A stretch of 47,034 nucleotides of DNA from Pseudomonas syringae pv. cilantro. GTDB lineage: Bacteria > Pseudomonadota > Gammaproteobacteria > Pseudomonadales > Pseudomonadaceae. Location of the stretch: positions 256,253 through 303,286 of the forward strand of contig NZ_LGLN01000081.1 of assembly GCF_001293775.1 (NCBI RefSeq). Direction: 5' to 3'. The notes under the pieces were generated by a model that did not search any database, was not told where the DNA came from, and saw only the letters and a program-made list of their open reading frames with translations. Positions 33,453 through 42,900 of this stretch are shown here, piece after piece (position 1 is the stretch's first letter; each line of letters begins with the position of its first letter). Both the position numbers and the translations under genes were made by a program.

Positions 33453-34004
33453 GTGAAACTGCTGATACTGGATCGGGACGGCGTGATCAATCACGACTCC
33501 GACGCTTATATAAAGTCGGTGGAGGAATGGCTGCCCATTCCCGGCTCGATCAAGGCTATCGCAGACCTGAGCAAGGCCGGCTGGACGGTGGCGGTTGCCA
33601 CTAACCAGTCCGGCATTGCCCGCGGTTATTACGACCTGGCCACTCTGGACGCCATGCATGCGCGTTTGCGCGAACTGGTGGCGGAGCAGGGCGGCGAGGT
33701 GGGTTTGATCGTCTATTGCCCGCACGGGCCGGACGAAGGCTGTGACTGCCGCAAACCCAGACCCGGCATGTTGCAAACCATCGCTCGTCACTACGCGGCC
33801 GAGCTCAAGGGTCTATGGTTCGTGGGCGACAGCAAAGGTGACCTGCAGGCCGCGTTGGCCGTCGATTCCCAGCCTGTGTTGGTATTGACCGGCAAAGGCC
33901 GCAGGACGATGGACGGTGACGTGCCTGAGGGCACTCTGATTTTTGACGATCTGGCGGCGGTTGCCGCAGAACTTATCCACAACAGCGCTTCACTGAACAG
34001 CTGA
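33453..34004 (+). CDS. gmhB: D-glycero-beta-D-manno-heptose 1,7-bisphosphate 7-phosphatase
   Basis: 183 residues with a GTG start, AAGGGA 7 bases upstream. A HAD-family phosphatase in ADP-heptose synthesis for the LPS core. Seen: LLILDRDGVINHDSDAY with nucleophile Asp7 and acid/base Asp9, AVATNQSGIARGYYD, the zinc loop YCPHGPDEGCDCRKP, and FVGDSKGDLQAAL with the metal Asp. It is co-directional with glyS (13 bases between) and followed by the acyltransferase gene. A DnaA box (33973-33981) lies in its last codons. Confidence 0.94.
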   Translation: MKLLILDRDGVINHDSDAYIKSVEEWLPIPGSIKAIADLSKAGWTVAVATNQSGIARGYYDLATLDAMHARLRELVAEQGGEVGLIVYCPHGPDEGCDCRKPRPGMLQTIARHYAAELKGLWFVGDSKGDLQAALAVDSQPVLVLTGKGRRTMDGDVPEGTLIFDDLAAVAAELIHNSASLNS

Positions 34005-34061
34005 CCCATCAGGTTCGGAACGCTCCAGGAGCGGGCACCTGCCCGTACGGTAAACGTAACT

Positions 34062-34832
34062 ATGTCGATCATGCAGGCAATCAGGACTTTCTTCTTTTAC
34101 CTGTTGCTGGGCACCAGCTCGCTGCTGTGGTGCACATTGAGCTTTTTCATCGCGCCTTTTCTGCCGTTCAAGGCCCGCTATCGCTTCATCAACGTCTACT
34201 GGTGCAGCTGTGCACTCTGGCTGACCCGCGTGTTCCTGAACATCAAGGTTGAAGTGACCGGTGCAGAAAACGTCCCGAAAACGCCGTGCGTTATCATCTC
34301 CAACCATCAAAGCACTTGGGAAACCTTCTTTCTCTCGGCGTATTTCGAGCCGTTGAGCCAGGTCCTCAAGCGTGAGTTGCTGTATGTCCCGTTTTTCGGC
34401 TGGGCCATGGCCATGCTGCGCCCGATCGCCATCGATCGTGAAAACCCGAAAGCGGCTTTGAGGGAGATCGCCAAGAAGGGCGACGAACTGCTCAAGGACG
34501 GTGTCTGGGTGCTGATCTTCCCTGAAGGCACACGCGTGCCTTACGGCCAGGTCGGCAAATTCTCGCGCGGCGGCACTGCATTGGCAGTCAACGCTGATCT
34601 GCCAGTCCTTCCTATCGCTCACAATGCCGGCAAATACTGGCCTCGAGATGGCTGGGCGAAGAAACCCGGCACCATCCAGGTGGTGATTGGCAAGCCAATG
34701 TACGCAGAAGGCACCGGCCCCCGCGCTATCGCCGCCTTGAACGACCGCGTTCAGACCTGGAACGAAGAGACGCAACGCGCGATGGGCACGCCGGTCACGC
34801 CTGCAACCACCGCAGAAAAAGTCCCGGCGTGA
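34062..34832 (+). CDS. plsC: 1-acyl-sn-glycerol-3-phosphate acyltransferase
   Basis: 256 residues. Makes phosphatidic acid from lysophosphatidic acid at the inner membrane. Seen: an N-terminal hydrophobic helix (RTFFFYLLLGTSSLLWC) and the acyltransferase motif ISNHQSTWETFFLS, where Glu replaces the usual Asp of NHxxxxD. Also present are MLRPIAIDRENPKAAL, and FPEGTRVPYGQVGKFSRGG. The P. aeruginosa gene at this place is called lptA. The ribosome site is weak. It is the last gene of the core block; in relatives I know, gyrB comes next, here displaced by the cdi locus. Confidence 0.92.
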   Translation: MSIMQAIRTFFFYLLLGTSSLLWCTLSFFIAPFLPFKARYRFINVYWCSCALWLTRVFLNIKVEVTGAENVPKTPCVIISNHQSTWETFFLSAYFEPLSQVLKRELLYVPFFGWAMAMLRPIAIDRENPKAALREIAKKGDELLKDGVWVLIFPEGTRVPYGQVGKFSRGGTALAVNADLPVLPIAHNAGKYWPRDGWAKKPGTIQVVIGKPMYAEGTGPRAIAALNDRVQTWNEETQRAMGTPVTPATTAEKVPA

Positions 34833-34958
34833 TTTTGTGGATAACCTGTGCACGGTTTTTGGAAAAGCATTGGAAAACCGATATAAGTGCCTAATTGTGC
34901 AGCTTATTTCCCAACGTGCTTAACACGCTGAAAACGTGCATAAGTTTTAGTGATGTAC

Positions 34959-34988
34959 AAAAACCGACCGTTTCGAGGTCGGTTTTTT
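34959..34988 (+). terminator. rho-independent terminator
   Basis: AAAAACCGACC (34959-34969) and GGTCGGTTTTTT (34977-34988) form a perfect 11-bp stem with a 7-base loop and a T run. The A-rich 5' side makes it bidirectional in principle. It separates plsC from the cdi locus. Confidence 0.9.
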
Positions 34989-35207
34989 ATTGGCGCGCGA
35001 TTAACCGCTGCGTCATTTATTCCAGAGAAAAGCTGGCGGACTGGTAAGAATTTTCCTCAAGTAGGAATTTTCTTACATGTGCGTGGTCTGTTTCACGATG
35101 GTTACACCTGATATCACTTAGCCGCTATTCGGCATGAGGTTGACTGTCGTATCGACTAACCCCGAGTAGGCGTAACTCTCGCCTCCAGCGCTTTTAATGG
35201 AATATTT
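34989..35207 (+). promoter_or_regulatory. control region of the cdi locus
   Basis: The 219 bases between terminator and cdiB hold two tandem imperfect dyads, GTAAGAATTTTCCTC (35044-35058) and GTAGGAATTTTCTTACA (35061-35077), spaced 17 bases apart. They resemble response-regulator boxes of the BvgA/EvgA/RcsB kind (TTTCYTA, TTCYTACA, TAAGAATATTCCTA). BvgA drives fhaB, a homologue of cdiA, in Bordetella. The rest of the 34833-34958 gap before the terminator holds only a DnaA box (34836-34844). Confidence 0.45.
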
Positions 35208-36911
35208 ATGCTTGCCTCCAAGAGGACATGGCTGGGTCTGTGCGCGTTATTGTGGGCTATGGGAGCGTTGACGCCTGCTCAGGCCGCGACTCCCGGTGAA
35301 CAGGACCTCATACGCGATCGCCAGGACCGTTTGCTCGAAGAGCAACGCCGCCGCCTGGAAGAGCTCAAGGACCTTCCCGGCAAACAGACCACGCCAACAG
35401 CACCTGTCGCCCCGGCCGACACCCGCTGCTTCACGATCAACCGCATCGAACTCAAGGGCGCTGACACGTTGTCGCCCTCCGAACGTGATGCGCTGATCAC
35501 GCCGTTTCAGGGCAAATGCCTCGGCGTGGCCCAGCTCAACGAACTGCTCAAGGCCATCACCGACCATTACATCGAGAAAGGTCTGGTGACCACTCGTGCC
35601 TATCTGCCGCAGCAGGATCTGTCCAAAGGCGACCTGCAGGTACTGGTCATCGAAGGCAAGCTGGAAAAACTGCGCAGTGACGCTGACAGCGGTCTATCGG
35701 ATCGCGAGCTGGCGATGACCTTTCCCGGACAGGAAGGGCAAGTGGTCAACCTGCGTGAAATCGAGCAGATGGTGGACCAGCTCAACCGCTTGCCCTCCAA
35801 CCAGGCGCAAATGGAGCTGACCCCGGGTCAGGCTGTAGGTGGCAGTGACGTGCTGGTCAAGAATGCTCCGCAAAAACCCTGGCGCGCCAGCCTTTCACGC
35901 AACAACGAAGGCCAGCGCAGTACCGGCGAGCAGCAGTGGAACGTAGGCCTGGACTGGGACAGCCCGCTGGGCCTTGCCGACCAGTTGAGCCTGCGCGGTG
36001 GGCATGACGCCGTCAGCGATCATCAACAGGGGTCGCACAACGGCCTGCTGTCGTACAGCTTGCCGTGGGGCTGGTGGACCTTCAGTTACCTGTACAGCGA
36101 AAGCGAATACCGCTCGCAAACCCAGGCTAACGGCTTCAAGTTCAAGCAGGACGGCGACAGCCAGAGCCACCAGTTCCGTGCCGAACGCGTCATTCAACGT
36201 GACTCGGTCAGCAAGACCTCGCTCAACGCCGGTCTGGCGTACCTGCGCACCAACAACTATCTCGACAACAGCAAGATCGGCGTGAGCAGCAATCGCATCA
36301 CCGAAGCACAGTTCGGCATCAACCATGGCCGACGGGTCGGCTCGGCGTTCGTCAACATTGACCTGGGCATGCAGCAGGGCATCGGTTTGCTGGACGCGCA
36401 AGGCAATCACGATCCGGGGCCTGGCGAAGCTGACGCGCGTTATCGCAAATACACCGGCACCATCAGCTACCTGCACCCGTTTCAGCTGTGGGGCGAGAAC
36501 CTGGCGTTCACCAGCCTGGCCACCGGACAGCGCAGTGAAGACGTGCTGTTCAGCCCGCAACGCCTGAGCCTAGGCGGATCGTCGTCGGTGCGCGGCTACA
36601 AGGATGAGTTTCTGTCCGGCGACAGCGGCGGCTACTGGCGCAACGAAATACGCCTGACCCGCCCGGTCACCCTCGACTGGTTGCGGCCGGTGTTTGTCGA
36701 GTACGGCGCGGCGGCGGGTTACGATCAGGGCGTGATCAGCAATGACCGTTACAACGGCCAGGAACACGGGCGGCTGTCCAGCAACTCGTTCGAGCTGTTT
36801 ACCCGCGGCCAGCACGTCGCCGCGTCTGTCACCTTTGCTCATTCTCTGGAACGTCCCGACGTCATCGAGCGCGAAGCGCCGATCTATTTCCGCGTGGACC
36901 TTTTCCTTTAA
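35208..36911 (+). CDS. cdiB: two-partner secretion outer-membrane transporter (TpsB/CdiB)
   Basis: 567 residues. Exports the following TpsA protein across the outer membrane. A signal peptide ends at about 26 (LTPAQA). Residues 30-57 form a charged helix (RDRQDRLLEEQRRRLEEL) that plugs the pore in this family. POTRA domains follow at about 72-230, the first with CFTINRIELKGADTL and a Cys74/Cys104 pair. The C-terminal half is a 16-strand barrel carrying the conserved VRGY at 461-464 (SSVRGYKDEFLSGDSGGYW), and ends FRVDLFL with the terminal aromatic pattern for Bam insertion. The cdiA start lies 39 bases downstream. Placed before cdiA and cdiI, this is the B-A-I order of CDI loci of the pseudomonad type. 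Confidence 0.92.
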   Translation: MLASKRTWLGLCALLWAMGALTPAQAATPGEQDLIRDRQDRLLEEQRRRLEELKDLPGKQTTPTAPVAPADTRCFTINRIELKGADTLSPSERDALITPFQGKCLGVAQLNELLKAITDHYIEKGLVTTRAYLPQQDLSKGDLQVLVIEGKLEKLRSDADSGLSDRELAMTFPGQEGQVVNLREIEQMVDQLNRLPSNQAQMELTPGQAVGGSDVLVKNAPQKPWRASLSRNNEGQRSTGEQQWNVGLDWDSPLGLADQLSLRGGHDAVSDHQQGSHNGLLSYSLPWGWWTFSYLYSESEYRSQTQANGFKFKQDGDSQSHQFRAERVIQRDSVSKTSLNAGLAYLRTNNYLDNSKIGVSSNRITEAQFGINHGRRVGSAFVNIDLGMQQGIGLLDAQGNHDPGPGEADARYRKYTGTISYLHPFQLWGENLAFTSLATGQRSEDVLFSPQRLSLGGSSSVRGYKDEFLSGDSGGYWRNEIRLTRPVTLDWLRPVFVEYGAAAGYDQGVISNDRYNGQEHGRLSSNSFELFTRGQHVAASVTFAHSLERPDVIEREAPIYFRVDLFL

Positions 36912-36950
36912 TAACGCCGCTCCTGATAACACTGCCCCGAGGTTACTCAC

Positions 36951-39900
36951 ATGGACGTTCATCAACTGGCTCTGCTGGCACGTCAGCCTTCTGCTGCCCT
37001 GACCGAACGTCCACACTTCTGGGGTATTCCCAAACGCGGCCTCGCGCTGATCCTCGCCAACGCACTATTCTGGCAGCCGCTGCTGGTGCAAGCCGAAGGC
37101 ATCGCGGTCAGCGGCACCACCAACACCTCTGTAGGCCAGGCTGGCAACGGCGTGCCGGTGATCAACATCGCCGCGCCCAACGGTGCCGGGCTGTCGCATA
37201 ACCAGTACCAGCAGTACAACGTCGACAGCAAAGGCGTGATTCTCAACAACGCGACCAATGCCACCCAGAACACCCAACTGGGCGGCATCATCGTGGGCAA
37301 CAAGAATCTTGGAGGCACTGCCGCCCGGACGATTCTCAACGAAGTGACCGGTGCCAACGCCAGCCAGCTCAACGGTTACACGGAAGTCGCGGGGCAGTCG
37401 GCGCGGGTGATCGTGGCCAACCCCTATGGCATCAGTTGCAACGGCTGCGGCTTTATCAATACTCCGCAGGTCACGTTGACCACCGGCAAGCCGGTGCTGG
37501 ACGCAAGCGGTCAGTTGAATCGCTTCAACGTGCAGGGTGGCAGCGTGTCCATTGATGGCGTAGGCCTGAATGCGGACAACGTCGATCAGTTCGACATCAT
37601 CACCCGCAGCGCGAAAATCAACGCCGAGCTGCATGCCAAACGCCTGAACATCATCGCCGGCCGCAACGACGTCGATGCGCAGACGCTCGATGCCACACCG
37701 CTGCCAGACGACGGTAGCGCCAAACCCGAGCTGGCGATCGACTCCTCGGCGCTGGGCGGGATGTACGCCGGGGCGGTGCGGCTGGTCGGCACTGAAACAG
37801 GCGTCGGCGTTCGGCTTGCCGGAGACCTGGCGGCCAGCGGTGGCGATATCAATATCGATGCCAACGGCAAGCTGACCATGAATCAGACCGCAGCCAGCGG
37901 CAACATCGTTGCCAAGGCTCGCGATATCACCGTCACCGGTCCGGCCTACGCCGGTTCACAGCTGACGCTCAATGCGTCAGGCACGCTGACCAACAGCAGC
38001 GATCTGGTGGCCGCTCAGGCGGTGAATCTAGATGCCGAGCAACTGAGCAACACCGGCGTCATCGAATCCGGGATCAACGCCGACAACACACGCAACAGTA
38101 CGGGCACCTTGAGCCTGCGCGCCCGCAACATCGTTAATCAGGGCACCCTGGCCGCCAGCAGCACACTCAGCGCCATCGTCAGCGAAACCCTGGATAACCG
38201 CGCCGGGAAGATCGTTTCGGAAGGTACGCTGACGGCAAGCGCGGCGCGCCTCGACAACAGCAACGGCCAGCTCTCCAGCGCCGGTCAGCAATTCGTTACA
38301 GCCAGCGAAAGCCTGGACAACTCCGCCGGGCAACTGGTGACTGACGGCGCGCTGACCGTAAGCAGCGCACGTCTGAACAACAACGGCGGCACGCTGAGCG
38401 CGGCTCAGGCCCTGAACATTACGTCGGCACAGCTCGACAACAGCGCGACCAGCCGCATCACCAGCGGCGCGGCACTGGTGCTGAACACCACCGTACTCAA
38501 CAACCTTGGTGGCCTGATTTCCGGCTGGCAGGGCGTGACCCTGACCGGCGACCGCTTCGACAACAGTGCAGGCACGCTGGTCAGCAATAGCGACATGGCA
38601 CTCGCCCTGAATGGCGCCTTCACCAACACCAACGGCACCGTGGTCAGCACTTCAGGCATGACCCTTGACCTGCCGGGCGTGCTGAACAACAGCAATGGCG
38701 CGATTGTCAGCGGTGCGGATCTGCTGCTGCAGCGCGGCGGCACAGTGACCAACAACAATGGTCGCCTGACCAGTCAGGGCCTGATGACCCTGTTCGCCAA
38801 CACCCTGGATAACAGCAACAACGGCACGCTTGCAGGCAGCACGGTCTCGATCACCGCCTCTGGCGACGTGCTGAACGGCAACAACGGGCTGATCAACAGC
38901 CGCACCGGCACGCTCGGGCTGAACGCTGGCGCGCTAAACAACGACGGCGGCATCGTGCAAAGCGCCAACACACTGACGTTGGCGACCGGCAATGGCGCCA
39001 CCAGCAACGTGGGTGGCAGCCTCATCGCGCAGTCGGGTGACCTGTCGATCACCGGTGCTAGCGTCGACAACAGCGCGGGCGTGTTGGCCAGTCTGGCCGG
39101 AAACGTGAACACCAACCTTGCCGGCTTGCTGCGCAACGGCCTTTCAAACGCCAAGGGCGGTGTCATCCAGGGCCAGCGCCTGCTGCTGACCGCCCGTGGC
39201 GGCGTCGACAACAACGGCGGCAGCATCGCCGCCCAACAAGGCGACGCGCTGATTGAGGCGTCGACGTTCGATAACCGCAACGGCGCTTTGTCGGCCAATG
39301 GCGTGGTGCAAGTGCGGGGCGACAGCTTCGACAACAGCGGTGACCAAGGCGGCCAGGTGGCAGGTCGCGATATCGATTTCGACCTGTCCGGCGCATTGAA
39401 CAACCGTCAGGGCATCATTGAAAGTGACAACAGCCTGCTGCTCAAGGCGGCCAGCCTGGACAACACGTCGGGACAACTGCGCGCGCTGGGCAGCGGTGGT
39501 TCCACCGCACTGACCCTGAGCGGCGTGCTGGAAAACACCGGGGGCAAGCTGGAAAGCGCGAGCAGCAATCTGCAATTCGCCCTCGGCAGCCTGGTCAATA
39601 CCGACGGCTCCATTCTGCACGTCGGCCAGGGCGCTCTGGGCCTGAGCCTGGCCCTGCTGCAAAACGCAGGCGGCAGCATTTCCACCAATGGCACCCTGGC
39701 CCTGACCGGCGACAGCTGGACCAACAGCACGACGCTGCAAGCGGCCAACCTGGACCTGAACATCGGCAGCTTCACCCAGCTCGGCGGCGGGCAGTTACTG
39801 GCAGCCAATAGCTTCATCGGGCGTGGCGGCAACTGGACCAACGACGGGCGCATCGCCAGCAACGGTACGCTGGACGTGCGCTTGACCGGTGCCTACAACG

Positions 39901-42900
39901 GCGCAGGCAGCATGACCAGCCTGGGCGCTTCGACGCTGAAGGCCGCGCAACTCAACCTGACCGACGCCAACGCACGGCTGGCCAGCGGCGCTGCCGGTGT
40001 CATCGATATCGATGGCATCCTCAACAACAGCGGGCGCATTACCGGCAACACCGACCTGCAAGTGAACGCGGGCACCCTCAACAACTTCGGCACCCTGGGC
40101 GCGGGCGGCAATCTGTCCGTCAGCACCCCGACGCTGCTGAACCAGAACGCGCTGATCTTCAGCGGCGGCAATACCTCGCTGCTGGTCAATGATTTCACCA
40201 ACCAGTACGCCGATGTATACAGCATGGGCAATCTGCAGATCAGCCGCGATGCCGCAGGCGCATTCGCCAACAGCATCGTCAACCGCTCTGCCACGCTGAC
40301 CAGCGACGGCAGCATGCTGCTGGCCGCCAACACGGTTCAGAACATTCGTGACGTGCTGTCGGTCAAGGACTCCGGAATCTACAGCGCTCGCATCGACGAA
40401 CTGTCCTGCTCCACCCCAGGCACCGGCAATCTGGATTGCGACGGCGGCAAGGAGCATCACGTCTGGAAGATCCAGCAGCTGGAAAAGCTGGAAGTAATCG
40501 CCGCCAGCGCCGCTTCGAGCATCACCTCTGGTGGCAACATGACACTGGCCGGTGGCGACTTCCTCAACAGCAGCAGCTCGCTGGCCAGCGGCGGGGCGCT
40601 GACCGCTACGTTCAACAACTTCAACAATGTGGGCGTGGTCACCGGCCAGACCGAGAACGACCGCATCTTCGTCTCTCGCCGTACCCGGGACGATGACCGT
40701 TGGGATGAAGACGCCAGGCTGTTCAACCTGCGCTATTCGCAGGACAGCCCGCGCTACGACCCGAACAATCTGGGTGGCTTGCAAGCCGCGATGAGTAACT
40801 TCATCGCGATCACTGAACGCGATGTTCCAGAGCTTGAAACCAACCGCCAGCTCGCCTCCGATGCCACGACCTACGCCGCCATCATCCAGGCTGGCGGCCC
40901 GGTCAGCATTACCGCAGGCAACAACTTCGACAACAGTGTCGTGCGCGGCGGCTTCACTTACGTCAGCGGCGGCACACGCACGGACACCACGGCGCCGGGC
41001 ACCGACTATGCGACGGTCGTGACGCTCAATCGTCAATTGCCGCCCGACCTTGCACAGCAGCAGGTCAACCCGACGGCGCTGCCAGGCTTCAGCCTGCCGA
41101 CCGGGCAGAACGGCCTGTTCCGCCTGAGCGACACGCAAAACGGCGCGAGCCTGCCGGGCAGCGGCGCGCAACTGCTGAGCGCCGCCACAGCCGCCCAGCC
41201 CCACCCGTATCTGATCGAGACCAACCCGGCGCTGACCGACCTGCGGCAGTTTCTGAGCTCCAGCTATTTGCTCGACACCGTCGGTTACAACCCCGACGCC
41301 GCCTGGAAACGCCTGGGCGATGGGTATTACGAGCAGCGCCTGATTCAGCAAGCGGTCGTCGCGCGTACCGGGCAACGCTTCATCGACGGTCTGACCAGCG
41401 ACGAAGCCATGTACAAGTACCTGATGGACAACGCCATCGCCAGCAAAAGCACGCTGGGCCTCAGCGTCGGCGTGGCGCTGACTGGCGAGCAGGTCGCGGC
41501 CCTGACCCACGACATCGTCTGGATGGAAGATCAGGTCGTGCGCGGCGAACACGTACTGGTGCCGGTGCTTTACCTGGCCCAGGCAAACAATCGACTGGCC
41601 AACAACGGCGCGCTGATCCAGGGCGGCGACCTGTCGCTGATTGCGGGCAACAACCTGACCAACGTTGGCACGCTCAGAGCGACCAACACCCTCAACGCCC
41701 GCGCTGGCAACAGCCTCATCAACGAAGGCCTGATCCAGACCAATGAGCGTCTGAACCTGAGTTCCGGAAACGACCTGATCAACCGCGCAGGCGGCGTTGT
41801 CGCCGGTCGCGACGTGACCCTCAGTTCCGTGAATGGCGACGTGAGCAACGAGCGCAGTGTCACCCGCCACCAGAGCGCGGTCGGCAACTCCACGTGGCGC
41901 AGAGACTTCGCCAACAACGCCGCCCGCGTCGAGGCCGCCAATGACCTGACCGTCAGCGCCGGGCGCGACGTCAACAGCAGCGGCGCATTGCAGGCCGGGC
42001 GCGACGTGACCCTGCTGGCAGACCGCGACGTCGCGATCAACGCCGCACAGCTCCAGCAAGGCCGCACCGACGGACCGAATCACGTACGCACCAGCACCAC
42101 CCAGCTGGGCGCCAGCGTAAACGCCGGTCAGGACGTTGCCGTGCAGGCGGGTCGTGATGTGGGTGTCACCGCCAGTCGTGTGGACGCCGGACGGGATATG
42201 GCCTTGCGCTCTGCTGGCAACATTGCGCTCGAGTCGGCAGCCAACCAAAGCGAGTACGTCTCGCGAAGCAAGAAAACCAAACTGGAAACCCGCACGGTCA
42301 ATCAGCAAGCCAGCGACCTCAACGCGGGCGGTAACCTCTCGGCAGATGCCGGGCAAAACCTCGACATCGTCGCCAGCCGGGTCACGGCAGGCGGAAACGT
42401 TGCGCTGGATGCCGCGCAGGACATGACCATCGCGTCGGCCAAGGACGAGAACTCGTACTTCTACTCGAAAAAGAGCAAAAGCTCATTCGGACGCAGCAGC
42501 AGCAAGCAGCAGGAAAGCTACGACAGCACCAACATGGCCTCCGAGGTCAACGCAGGGCAGGACCTCACCGTCAATGCCAGCAAGGCCGCCGACGGCAGCG
42601 TCAACATCAATGGCGGTCGTGACGTCAGCGTGATCGGCAGCAAGCTGTCGGCAGGCAACGACCTGGTACTGGGTGCCACCAACGATGTAGCAGTGCTCTC
42701 GGGCGTCGAAGAACACGGGGCGTACAGCAAGAAGACCAAGTCCGGTTTCCTCGGCCTGTCGAAAAGCGGAAAAAGCCAGCTGAAGACCAGCGCCACGCAG
42801 GTCGGCAGCGAGCTGAACGCTGGCGACGATGTGGTGCTTGCGTCAGGCAAGGACGTGCGGCTGCGCGCCAGCGAAATCGGCGCGGGCAATGACGTGGACG

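Noticed and set aside
31298..33490. 730-codon open frame opposite glyS
   Set aside because: A mirror of the strongly biased glyS codons, with no recognisable domain and no ribosome site. glyS itself is certain.
34833..35207. Replication origin
   Set aside because: Only one DnaA box lies here, with no cluster, no AT-rich unwinding element and no dnaA. oriC is probably further right, outside the window.
39795..42356. 853-codon open frame on the minus strand inside cdiA
   Set aside because: It lies wholly opposite the repeat-rich, GC-rich cdiA frame, is a low-complexity Ala/Gly/Val/Gln text with no domain, and vanishes where cdiA becomes AT-rich. It is a codon-bias shadow.
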